Assembly: GCA_963728995.1 (NCBI GenBank)
Contig: CAVSMD010000006.1
Span: 434,001 to 498,000, forward strand
Direction of reading: 5' to 3'
Source: FEN-1219 sp963728995
GTDB lineage: Bacteria; Pseudomonadota; Gammaproteobacteria; Steroidobacterales; Rariloculaceae
Length of the DNA stretch: 64,000 bases
Shown: piece by piece, positions 18,100 through 26,757 of the stretch
Position numbering within the stretch: position 1 is the first letter of the stretch
How the letters are laid out: the number at the start of each line of letters is the position of its first letter
Made by a program: the position numbers and the translations under genes
Notes under the pieces: generated by a model
What the model was told of the DNA's origin: nothing
What the model saw: only the letters and a program-made list of their open reading frames with translations
The model's database searches: none

Positions 18100-19277
18100 G
18101 CGCTTGTGACCGGCAGATCGCTGATCAGCCTGAAGTCCGTTCGGCTTCGGTGTCGGCGCGGGAGGTCTACGAGTCGCGTTGCGATCTCGACCCGATTTCG
18201 GCCTCCGCGCTTCGCGCGGTAGCAGGCTTGATCCGCGGCCTCGAGGATGCGCGCCGGGCTCGCGCACAAATCCGCGCTACACGCGATTCCGATGCTTGCC
18301 GTGATCCGCCGACAACGCTCTCCACCGGTGAGCTGAAAGCTCCTGATTCGCGCGAGGATCATCGTCGCGACGTCCATCGCCTCGGAAGCGCCGCAGCCGT
18401 CCATGAGGATGGCGAACTCGTCACCCCCGAGACGTGCGGCCGTGTCGCCCTTGCGCACGACTTGGCGCAGCACCGCGCCGATGTTGCGCAGCAGCTCGTC
18501 GCCGACTGCGTGACCGGCGGAATCGTTGACCTCCTTGAAGTGATCGAGATCCATGAAGAGCATCGCGTAGGAATGCGTCTGCATCACCTCCAGCGTGTGT
18601 GCGCGGCGATGGAATTCGGCCCGGTTCGCAAGACCCACGAGCCCGTCGTGAGTGGCCTCGTGCTGCAGCGCTCGGCGCGCGGCGGATTCCGCGAACAGGA
18701 CCCGGCTGCCGATTTGCGCGATGAGGGCCAGCGCACCGATCAGCAACAATAAAAGGCTGCCCATGGTCGTTTGCGGGGGGGTAGGGGAGATCAGCAGCTC
18801 AAACGCCATGGGCAGCACACCGGGGACCGTAAACACCAGTAACGAGATCCGCACGAGCGCGAAGAACGGCAGCCACAGCACCGTGACTGCCGTCACAATG
18901 AAAGCGAGCAGCAACTGGTGCCCGATGGAGTCACTGGGGAACAGCGCGATGCTCGTGGCTCCCCAGAACGCCCCGGCCGTCACAGCGCTGGCGAGAACCC
19001 AGCGCCTGCGCACACGCGCCGCGCGTGGCGCCGAGTCGACCGAGCGCGCAACCAGCCGTCCGGCTTGCCACTGCGCCAGCGCGAGCAGCAGACCCGTCGC
19101 TAGCCACAGCAGCCACTCGCGGGGGAGCACGGGCCACAAGCACAGCGCCGCAACGAAGCATCCGGCGGCCGTGCCGAGCGGCATCAGCGGAGCAAACCTC
19201 AGAGCGTCCTGGGCGCGGTGCGTGCCTCGCCAGGTATCGACGCCAGCAGGACCGATGCGATCATGAGTGCCGTTCAT
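18096..19277 (-). CDS. Membrane-bound diguanylate cyclase (GGDEF)
   Basis: The 393-residue protein has about six hydrophobic segments (residues about 25-210), then a GGDEF domain with the intact active-site motif G284-G285-D286-E287-F288. The metal-binding block is FMDLDHFKEVND and the C-terminal RAKRGGRN is conserved. It should make cyclic di-GMP from two GTP. No RxxD inhibitory site is obvious five residues before the GGDEF (the local text is RKGDTAARLGGDEF, where RKGD could serve). The ATG at 19277 is preceded by GGGGAA; the frame extends to 19376 without a better start. No receiver or PAS domain is present, so the membrane part is probably the sensor. Confidence 0.9.
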   Translation of the reverse strand: MNGTHDRIGPAGVDTWRGTHRAQDALRFAPLMPLGTAAGCFVAALCLWPVLPREWLLWLATGLLLALAQWQAGRLVARSVDSAPRAARVRRRWVLASAVTAGAFWGATSIALFPSDSIGHQLLLAFIVTAVTVLWLPFFALVRISLLVFTVPGVLPMAFELLISPTPPQTTMGSLLLLLIGALALIAQIGSRVLFAESAARRALQHEATHDGLVGLANRAEFHRRAHTLEVMQTHSYAMLFMDLDHFKEVNDSAGHAVGDELLRNIGAVLRQVVRKGDTAARLGGDEFAILMDGCGASEAMDVATMILARIRSFQLTGGERCRRITASIGIACSADLCASPARILEAADQACYRAKRGGRNRVEIATRLVDLPRRHRSRTDFRLISDLPVTSA

Positions 19278-19424
19278 TCTTCTGTTCCCCGTGCGGTTCG
19301 ACACGCCGCAACCTGTTCCCTTGTGTAGTGTCGCGACGACGCGGTTCGTCTCACCCGACCTGCGTGCGTTTAGCAAGTGGATGCGCAGTCGTGCGGGATG
19401 CGCGCCCGTGCGAATCGCCGTGGG

Positions 19425-19456
19425 GAGCTTCGGAGCTTCGGAGCTTCGGAGCTTAG
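19425..19456. repeat. 8-bp tandem repeat, four units
   Basis: GAGCTTCG is repeated at 19425-19432, 19433-19440 and 19441-19448, with a one-base variant (GAGCTTAG) at 19449-19456. The last unit contains the stop codon of the anti-sigma-like gene (complement of 19453-19455). An 8-base unit changes frame with each copy, so slippage here could extend or shorten the protein's C-terminus. Confidence 0.9.
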
Positions 19457-20151
19457 GGGCGGGGCGTGACGGTCAGGGGCGTACGGCTGAGCTCCTCGAG
19501 CGCGCGGCCTGCCGGCCAGTCGCGGCGCCCGCCGGTGAGCCGGATCGTATAGCGGCCGGGTGCGAGCATACGGCCTGGGAGGCCGATCGCCAGCTGCTGC
19601 TCGTAGGTCGGCGTGATGCCGTCGAGGCTCAAAATCTCTTGCTCGGCGGTGCCATCGATACGCACGAGGACGGCGCGATAATGGTCGTAGTCGGCGAAGC
19701 CCGGGTCGAGCAGCAGAACCGTCCATTCGTCGGCCGCGGGGGCGCCAATCACGTTCGCGTCCCCGGCGCCCCGCACGGAAACGAGCGGCAGCAAGCGCGT
19801 GCGGCTGGCGGCCGTGAGCGGCGCGGTGCTGGCGCCCCTGAGCTCCAGGTTCTGCTCGAACAGCACTCCCGACGCGATGAGAGCGGCCGCGGCGACCAGG
19901 GAGGCCGCCATCCCGAACCGCGGTGACCCCGCGAGCTCGAGCCAGCGGGACCGTGGTGGCGCTCGAGCGCCCGGCTCGGCTTCGTGGAAGGCCTTCAGCC
20001 CGTCGCGCAACCGTTCCGCAGCCTCGAGCTCCGCGAGCAGCTCGTGATCGCCCAAATAGGCCTCCTCGAACGCCTGCTCCTCGGCCGCGCTCAGCCGGCC
20101 CTGCAGGTAGCGCTCGATGATCTGCCCTTCGCGGATGTGCTGGCGGTCCAT
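19453..20151 (-). CDS. Membrane-anchored anti-sigma-factor-like protein
   Basis: The 232-residue protein has a cytoplasmic, acidic helical N-terminus (IIERYLQGRLSAAEEQAFEEAYL, residues 11-33), a single transmembrane helix (about 78-98: FGMAASLVAAAALIASGVLF) and an extracytoplasmic beta-rich domain of about 130 residues ending in VTPRP. This is the layout of anti-sigma factors without a zinc-binding motif (no HxxxCxxC is seen). It lies 51 bases downstream of an ECF sigma factor gene. It is therefore the most likely partner that holds the sigma factor at the membrane. The outer domain would be the sensor or protease target; this is inference. Confidence 0.75.
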   Translation of the reverse strand: MDRQHIREGQIIERYLQGRLSAAEEQAFEEAYLGDHELLAELEAAERLRDGLKAFHEAEPGARAPPRSRWLELAGSPRFGMAASLVAAAALIASGVLFEQNLELRGASTAPLTAASRTRLLPLVSVRGAGDANVIGAPAADEWTVLLLDPGFADYDHYRAVLVRIDGTAEQEILSLDGITPTYEQQLAIGLPGRMLAPGRYTIRLTGGRRDWPAGRALEELSRTPLTVTPRP

Positions 20152-20202
20152 GATACTAACGCTGTCTCGTCTCGCCCGTTTGTCTCAGCCCAATGGCTGG
20201 CG

Positions 20203-20862
20203 TCAACCCACTATTCGCAGTTTGGTGCGGCGTTCGGCGCGCTCCAGGAGCTCGCGGAACCGTTGTTTCGCACGGTAGAGCACACGGTTGAAGTGCAGGG
20301 AATCCACGCCGAGCGCCGCACAGATCGCATCCTTGTCGTGCTCCTCGATGTAGACGCGCGTCAGGATTTCCCTGTCGCGCGGGGTCCCGAGCTCACGCAG
20401 CAGGGTGTCGACAGCCGCGCGCACCTGCTCGCGCGAGACGTTGTCGAACGGCCCGCCGCACTCGTCCGCGATCGTCTCGATGGCGTCCGAGTCGGCCGTC
20501 GTCGCGCGGCGAGTGTCCTTGCGGCGCTGGGCAATCAAGAGGTTCAACGCCACGCCGCGCAGGTACGCGGCAAGGTGCTCCGGCTCCTTCAGCGGCGAGT
20601 TGCGCAGCTTCTCGAGGGCGATACGAAACGTGTCTTGGCGTAGATCGAGGGCGAGCTCGGGATCGCGCGTGCGGCGTTTCAGAAGATACAGCAAGCCGGC
20701 ACCGTAGCGCCGAATCATGGCCTCTTCGGCATCGCGAGACCCGTTGCGAATGCGCGCGGCGAGATCGGCCGCAATCTGCGGCTCCTGCTCGCTCTCTCCC
20801 TCGGCCACGGCTTTGGGCTCCCCGGCCACCGCCCCAGGCCAAATGCTACCGCGAGACGCCAT
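20203..20862 (-). CDS. ECF-type RNA polymerase sigma factor
   Basis: The 219-residue protein has sigma region 2 (AEEAMIRRYGAGLLYLLKRRTRDPELALDLRQDTF, residues about 45-80; helix 2.4 LAAYLRGVALNLLIAQRRK) and region 4 (LGTPRDREILTRVYIEEHDKDAICAALGV then HFNRVLYRAKQRFRELL). Region 3 is absent, as in ECF sigma factors. The start at 20862 follows GGAG by seven bases; a TTG at 20877 is also in frame. The gene overlaps the 3' end of the S8 peptidase gene by 17 bases and precedes the anti-sigma-like gene. It should direct RNA polymerase to a small regulon, perhaps including this operon. Confidence 0.88.
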   Translation of the reverse strand: MASRGSIWPGAVAGEPKAVAEGESEQEPQIAADLAARIRNGSRDAEEAMIRRYGAGLLYLLKRRTRDPELALDLRQDTFRIALEKLRNSPLKEPEHLAAYLRGVALNLLIAQRRKDTRRATTADSDAIETIADECGGPFDNVSREQVRAAVDTLLRELGTPRDREILTRVYIEEHDKDAICAALGVDSLHFNRVLYRAKQRFRELLERAERRTKLRIVG

Positions 20863-22520
20863 CCGCGCGCTCCACAACCCTGACCTCGGCTACCGGGGCG
20901 GGCGCGGCCTGGCTCGCGCGGTGCGGATAGCCGTGCGGCGCCGAAGCCGCCCCGCCATCGATCGCATCGGCTTCCAGCGCGAAGGTGCCCGGCGCATCGA
21001 TCGTGAGCCCGGACCACGTGACGGAGTCCACGGCGGCGCCGTCAAGCGCCGTCTCGTGCGGCGAGTCGAGGGTCGGGGATGCCTGTCGCGCGTCCGCGCC
21101 ACGATACCGAGCGCAAACCGAACGGCGCGCTCGCCGACACAGTGACGCTGAACGGCTCGCCCGGCGCGACGCGTGCGGGCGTGACCGCGATCTTCACCGT
21201 CGGCACGAGCGCGCGACCCGCGTTCACGCGACCGTACCCCGCGCGAGTGCTGAAGCCGGCCGCGTCGTAGCTCGCTCGCTCGGGATCGATCTTGTCGGCG
21301 GTGTGCTCGAGGATGCGCTGCAGATCCTCGCGCGTGAGATCGGGATTCAACGACAGGAGCAGCGCCGCGATCCCGGCGACGAGCGGCGCGGCCGCGGACG
21401 TTCCGCCGAAGCCGGAGTAATAGTCGCCGCGAGGTGTGCCCGTCGATGCCCGTCCGGTCCGTCGTCGTGACGCCGATCGTGCTTCGATCCTCGGGTTTGG
21501 CCGGAGCCACGAGATCCATGCACGGACCGAAGCCCGATCCGCCGATGTGGTCGTGATGATTCGAAACGCCGACGGCGAGCACGCTCTCCAGCGAGGAAAT
21601 GTCGGCGTGCACGCCGCAATTGTCGACGCTGTCGTTGGTCATGCCGAACACGATCAGCGTGCCGAGGCCGCTGCGGCCCTCGTGCGCCGCGGCGTCGATC
21701 GCGTCGCGCACCGCGTCGTCGGCCGGCGGCGCCGCGCGCGTGTAACCCCAACTGTTCGTGATGACGGAAGCGCCCTGTTCGACCGCCCAGCGAAACGCGG
21801 CGGCGGTACCGAGGTTCGACGAGCCCACCACGCGGATCGGCAAGATCGTGCAGCGGGGGCAAATGCCGGACACGCCAATTCCGTTGTCGCCGCGCGCCGC
21901 GACGATGCCTGCGACGGACGTGCCGTGCAGGTCGGACGGCGTGCGCGGCTGGGCGCCTTCGACGGGCGGATATACGGTGAAGTCGCGTCCGGCCCCGCGG
22001 ATGTTCGCCGCGAGATCGGGATGATCGAGCTGCACGCCGTCATCGAGCACTGCGATGATGACGTCGGGAGATCCAAGGGTCAGCGCCCACGCCGCGATTG
22101 CTCCCACGTCGGCACGCACCCGGCCGCCGCCTTGCCCCGTATTCTCGAGCGTCCATTGCTCGGGGAACAGCGGGTCGTTCGGCACGTGCCGGCTGCGCAG
22201 CTCCATCGGCCAAAACACTTCCTGCACGGCGTAGTCGACATGACCGGAAGCGGTCAGCGCGGCTGCGAGCCGGCGTGCGTCGAACGGTGAGTCGGAGCGC
22301 GCGCGCAGCACGATCCGCAGCGGGGTGCCAGTGACCACTTCGTCGAGCTCGGCGTCGAGCCCCGGCAGTGACGCGACGAGCCGCCGCCCCGTACGCGGCA
22401 TCCGCCACGCGCACGATCAGCCGCGCGGTGGCCCGGGGCTCCGGCGTTTCGAGGCCGGCGGCCGCCGCGGCTCAGGCAGGCGGTGCCGAGAACAGCGCAC
22501 GAGCGAAACGCGCAGCGCAC
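20846..22520 (-). pseudogene. S8 (subtilisin-like) serine peptidase, frame broken four times
   Basis: Read leftwards, the gene gives an exported subtilase, but the coding text changes frame four times, always by +1, near 22480, 22385, 21438 and 21095. The pieces in order are: a GTG at 22520 (eight bases after the lipoprotein stop, preceded by GAGGG) with a signal peptide (RCAFRSCAVLGTACLS); a short segment ETPEPRATARLIVRVADAAY; the protease domain start with catalytic Asp (22042-22044, AVLDDGVQLDHPDL) and His (21925-21927, LHGTSVAG); catalytic Ser (21396-21398, FGGTSAAAPLVAG) after the third shift; and a C-terminal beta-rich part ending at 20846. All catalytic residues remain. It may be a real pseudogene or an error-rich stretch of assembly. 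Confidence 0.82.
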
Positions 22521-22528
22521 CCGAGCCC

Positions 22529-23071
22529 TCAGCGCAAGACCACATTGCCGCCATGGCGACCCGCATCCTTGACGCCGCGGATCAGCACCTCGTCGGTGCC
22601 GAGCTCGACGTTGCATTCGGGGAACCGGTTGTTCGCGAGATTGGTCGTGGCCTTCGACGTCGAGAAGTCGAACGGCGCGTGCTCGACACCGCCGACGCGT
22701 ACGGTGAACCGGCCGACAGGCACGAACCGCCGCGTGTTCTTCTGGCCGTCGCGGGCCGTGATCATCTCCACGAGCACGGCCGCGCGCACTTTGATGGCTT
22801 TGCCGCCGTTCCATGCCCCGTCGCGATTGTTCGGCCCCGGAAGATGCCGAATGGACAACCGTCCGCCGGGATCCGTCGTGAGCTCCACCTGGTCGCCGAC
22901 CGCCAGATGCGCGCCGTCGCCATTGACGACGCAGACGCGCAGCAGCTCGGGCGAATCGCGTACCGGGGCCGGCTCGCGCGGATCCGGTATCGGCCGGACG
23001 CCGGCGCAGCCCGCTATGAGCCCCACCGCCGCCGCCACTGCGAGTGGCCTACCTACACAAAGCTTGCTCAT
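22529..23071 (-). CDS. Lipoprotein of the CHAT/S8/sigma operon
   Basis: The 180-residue protein has a lipoprotein signal with lipobox IAGC (C22). The mature part contains VRVADQ-free, beta-rich sequence with the blocks VNGDGAHLAVGDQVELTT, KAIKVRAAVLVEMITARDGQ, NTRRFVPVGRFTVRVGG and ATTNLANNRFPECNVELG. I do not recognise the family. Its ATG overlaps the stop of the CHAT gene as ATGA, so it is translationally coupled to it, and the S8 peptidase gene follows eight bases later. It is probably an envelope-bound substrate, adaptor or sensor of the two proteases; this is inference from the operon. Confidence 0.82.
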   Translation of the reverse strand: MSKLCVGRPLAVAAAVGLIAGCAGVRPIPDPREPAPVRDSPELLRVCVVNGDGAHLAVGDQVELTTDPGGRLSIRHLPGPNNRDGAWNGGKAIKVRAAVLVEMITARDGQKNTRRFVPVGRFTVRVGGVEHAPFDFSTSKATTNLANNRFPECNVELGTDEVLIRGVKDAGRHGGNVVLR

Positions 23072-26000
23072 CGCCAATCTCCCACTAACACGAATCCCCC
23101 CCAATAATACGGATCGCTCCACCGCCGCTGCGAGGCGCTCCAGAGCTGCGCCCTGCGTAGCGCGGCCGCGGGCTTCAAGTGGTCATCGAGCATGTAGCCG
23201 TAGAACTGTCGCATGAGGTCGGCAGTCGCACGATCGGGCACCTGCCAGAGGCTCGCGACGAGCGCGCGTGCGCCGGCGGACATGAACCCTTGCGTGAGGC
23301 CGATCAACCCCTCTCCGCGCACCTCCCGTCCGAGCGCGGTGTCACAGGCGCTCAGTACGACGAGGTCGGCGTCAAGCTTCAAATTGTAGATGTCGTTCAG
23401 GCGCAGGAACCCGTCCTCCGGCCGCCCACGCTCGTCGAACTGCGAGAGCACCAACGCCGATAAACCCGGATAGCGCGAATCGACGAGACCATGCGTCGCG
23501 AAGTGAATATAGCGGAATTCCTGCAGATCGGAATGCAGGACGGCGTTACGGTTTGCGGCGAAGCCGCGCGCGAACAGGCGCCGTTCGGCGGGCACGAGCG
23601 CGGCGATGGCCTCGCCCTCGTAACCGGTGGAGAGTAGTCGGCCGAGGTCGATTCCCACCGACGACCGCGCCGCAACGCCCGGCATCTGCGCCTCGGCCAC
23701 GAGCGCCGGCGGCCGCGCGGGGCCGAAACGCGGATCGCTCGCCTCGAGCACGGGATCGGCGAATACGGCCAGCGTCTTGCGCGTTGCGGGCGCGGGCTCG
23801 TGCGTCGCCAGTGCAAGCGTCGACATCGACGGGATTTCGACGACTTCGTGCTCTGCGAGCAGGGGCACGGATGTTCCGTCCGCCACGCGCACGGGCAGCA
23901 CGGCGAACGGCACGAACTGGAGCGCGCCGTCGAGCGCCAGGACGACCCGCGGCCGATCGACGTTTGCCGCTACGGGCGCGATCACCAACGCCGCGAGCTC
24001 GGCGAGCTCGGTCGCCGGCACGGCCGTGCCACTCGCATCCGGCGCGTGAGTCTTGAGGCGTGCGAGCGCGCGCTGTGCCGCGGCCTCGATCGTAGCGCGG
24101 TCCGCGAGCTTTGCGGTGACGATGCGATCGCGTGTCACGGCCCAGACCCAGCTCGCGGTCGTGCCGAGCGCGTATTGCAGCAGCACCGTGTCCGGGCCGA
24201 GAGCGGCCTGGATCTCCGTGGCCGTGAGTGTCGCGGGCGCGGTCAGCTTCGCGTATTGCGGATTGCTCCGGCGCAGCGCGATCTCGACGAGGTTGAGATC
24301 GTTCTCGAGCGCCGCGAGCTCGGCGACGGTCCGTTCGAGATCGGCGGAGACGTCCTCACCCGCGCCGGCGCGCTCGAGCACGATGTCGCGCTGCCGCCGG
24401 CGGTCCGCAAGCTTGTCGTAGAGCGCACGCTCCTTTGCCTGCAGTGCGCCGTCCGAGTCGGCACGCAGGTCGATCGCGGCTTCCTGCAACAGGTCCGCGA
24501 TCATCCGTGCACGACCACGTTCGCTCACCTGTAACGCCGCCCGCGCATCCGCCGCGTCCGTTACGCCCGACGTGCCGACGCGAGCCATCCGCAGGTCGAT
24601 CTGCGTCTCGAAATAGTCTCGGCGCGTAGACACGAAGAACGCGCGCAGCTCGGGATCGGCCACGCGCAGCCGCATCAGCTCGAGCTCGCGCAGCGCCTTC
24701 TCGCCGTAGTCGAGCGCGGTGTCGACGTGGCCCGCCGAACGCGCCGCGATCGAGAGCCCGTGCAAGGCTTCGGCGCGCTCCGCGTGCAGCCCGAGCCGGT
24801 CGAACGACGCGGCAGCGCGCTCGAGGCTCGCAATTGCCGCGTCTGCATCGCCGGCGAGCGTTTGCGCACGACCCGCGGCGTTCAGCGCGCCTGCGAGCAG
24901 CACATCCGATCCCATATTCCGCGCGATCTTCTCGGTCTGCGCGGCGGCGGCCTGGGCGTCCGCCGCGCGGCCGAGAGCGACCAGATCCTTCGCGATCAGC
25001 AACTGAAGATGCGCCCGGTCGTACGTGGAAGCCGAGATCTCGAGCCCGCGGCGGTGAAACGCGAGCGCGCCGGAGTAGTCGTGCTGCAAGAACGCGACGT
25101 TGCCGAGGTTGCGCAGCGTCGCTTCCTGGTTGCGGCCATCGTTCGTTCGCTCCGCAATCGGCAGCGCCTGCTGCAAGTACTGCGATGCGAGATCGAGCTC
25201 ACCGAGCGTGTAATAGGCCTCGCCGATGCGCCGTAGCGAGCGGCCCTCGTCGTGAACCTGGCCGAGCTCGCGCTGCAACGCGAGCGCAGATGCGAAGGTC
25301 TGCAGCGCCTGCTCGGCGTCGCCATGCCACAGATACGTTGCGCCGAGGTTGTCGAGCGCGGCCGAGCGGCGGCCGGGCAGCTTGCCGGGCGGCAGCAGCG
25401 CGACGATTCTCTGGAACGTGGCGATGGCGCTCGTGAGCCTGCCCGCGTCGGCGTCGAGTGCCGCAATGTTCCCAAGCGGCTGAACCTCGTCGCCCCAGTC
25501 GCCAGCGCTCTCGAACAATGCCGCCGAGCGCTCGAAATACGCGCGCGCCCGTTCGAGCTCGCCTTTGTTGTAGTACGTGTACCCGAAATTGTTGACCACC
25601 CCGGCGAGGTCGTGAACGTCGCCGAGCGCCTCGTGTATCGTGCGCGCTTGCTCGAGCAAACGTAGCGCATCGGCGAACAGCGCTTGCGACTCAGGCGTGA
25701 TGGCCGCGCCATCCGCCGCTTGTTTGCTCTCGAGCGCCTGTTCGACGACTGCCGCACCTTGCAGATGGAGCGCGTTGGCGCGCAACGCGGCCTCGCCGAG
25801 CTCGCCATACGTCGCGGCCACTCGTGCCGCGATCTGCGCCGAGCGGGTCCATGCAAAACGTTGCCAATACTCCAGCGTCGCGACCGCGAACAGCGCGTCG
25901 GCCTCCTCGCGCGTGCGGCCGAGCTCGTGCCACAGGGTCGCCGCACCCTCATACGAGGCGACGGCGCGATCCCAAGCTTTCTCCCCGCCAGTGAAGTTCG

Positions 26001-26475
26001 CGGCGCCGCCCGCGCTGATCAACCGCCACGCGTCGCGCTCGCGCGCATCGACGGCCGGCGGCAGGCGTGTGAGCGCAGCCAAGTGCCCGCCCGCCGCGTC
26101 GGTGCTCTCTTCGGAGAAGACGTCCACGCGATAACGGCCGGGTCCCGAGTCGAGCATGACGACCTCGGCGCCGTCGCGCAACGTGGGGGAATCGTATGAC
26201 TCGGTTGTGCCGCCGGGCGTGGTGACCGCGACCTTCAGGTCCAGGCCGCGCTGCTCGACTCGCACGAGGTACGTCGCAGGCTCGGTGATCTCGACGTCGT
26301 AGCTGAAGCGCGCAGCCGCAGAGTGCGTCGCGCTTTGCGGCAGTCCCTCGTGCAGCGGGATGTGCTGGGTCGCAGCGGACTGCGCCCGCGTGCCCGGTGC
26401 GCCTGTTCCCGCGGCGACGCACAGACAATACGTCGCGACCCGGATGTATGGCCGCAGCCCCACACCGCTACTCAT
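23068..26475 (-). CDS. Exported TPR-CHAT protease
   Basis: The 1135-residue protein starts with a signal peptide (CLCVAAGTGAPGTRAQ), followed by a beta-rich domain (about residues 45-145), a long TPR array (about 170-640; e.g. ARAYFERSAALFES, QALQTFASALALQRELG) and a coiled region. A caspase-like CHAT domain forms the C-terminus (about 820-1135). The catalytic dyad is intact: H995 in IHFATHG and C1044 in LSACDTALG. The family's terminal block YYWGGFVLVGDW closes the protein. CHAT proteases usually act on one specific partner. An N-terminal export signal is common in this subgroup and places it outside the cytoplasm. It is the first gene of the operon that contains the ECF sigma and anti-sigma-like genes. 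Confidence 0.92.
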   Translation of the reverse strand: MSSGVGLRPYIRVATYCLCVAAGTGAPGTRAQSAATQHIPLHEGLPQSATHSAAARFSYDVEITEPATYLVRVEQRGLDLKVAVTTPGGTTESYDSPTLRDGAEVVMLDSGPGRYRVDVFSEESTDAAGGHLAALTRLPPAVDARERDAWRLISAGGAANFTGGEKAWDRAVASYEGAATLWHELGRTREEADALFAVATLEYWQRFAWTRSAQIAARVAATYGELGEAALRANALHLQGAAVVEQALESKQAADGAAITPESQALFADALRLLEQARTIHEALGDVHDLAGVVNNFGYTYYNKGELERARAYFERSAALFESAGDWGDEVQPLGNIAALDADAGRLTSAIATFQRIVALLPPGKLPGRRSAALDNLGATYLWHGDAEQALQTFASALALQRELGQVHDEGRSLRRIGEAYYTLGELDLASQYLQQALPIAERTNDGRNQEATLRNLGNVAFLQHDYSGALAFHRRGLEISASTYDRAHLQLLIAKDLVALGRAADAQAAAAQTEKIARNMGSDVLLAGALNAAGRAQTLAGDADAAIASLERAAASFDRLGLHAERAEALHGLSIAARSAGHVDTALDYGEKALRELELMRLRVADPELRAFFVSTRRDYFETQIDLRMARVGTSGVTDAADARAALQVSERGRARMIADLLQEAAIDLRADSDGALQAKERALYDKLADRRRQRDIVLERAGAGEDVSADLERTVAELAALENDLNLVEIALRRSNPQYAKLTAPATLTATEIQAALGPDTVLLQYALGTTASWVWAVTRDRIVTAKLADRATIEAAAQRALARLKTHAPDASGTAVPATELAELAALVIAPVAANVDRPRVVLALDGALQFVPFAVLPVRVADGTSVPLLAEHEVVEIPSMSTLALATHEPAPATRKTLAVFADPVLEASDPRFGPARPPALVAEAQMPGVAARSSVGIDLGRLLSTGYEGEAIAALVPAERRLFARGFAANRNAVLHSDLQEFRYIHFATHGLVDSRYPGLSALVLSQFDERGRPEDGFLRLNDIYNLKLDADLVVLSACDTALGREVRGEGLIGLTQGFMSAGARALVASLWQVPDRATADLMRQFYGYMLDDHLKPAAALRRAQLWSASQRRWSDPYYWGGFVLVGDWR

Positions 26476-26757
26476 GAGCTCCTCTCGATGGGGTCATTCG
26501 AACGGCCGGGCCAAGTTTCTCATAGGGGTGCGCGGCCGACAAAGCTCCGCCCAAGATCGGTACATAGATGAGTGCCGCGCAGCGGCGAAATATCTCACGG
26601 CTCGGCGGGTGAGGCGCCAGAACGAAAGTGGTGGTTGTGACCGCGGACACGTACGTCCGTTACCGGTCGGAGTCGAGCGCCCCGCGTCACCCCTCGGTGG
26701 CGCGCGAGACATCGCGAGCGCGGCCATATACAGTCCCCATCCAGCCTAGGAGAGCCT

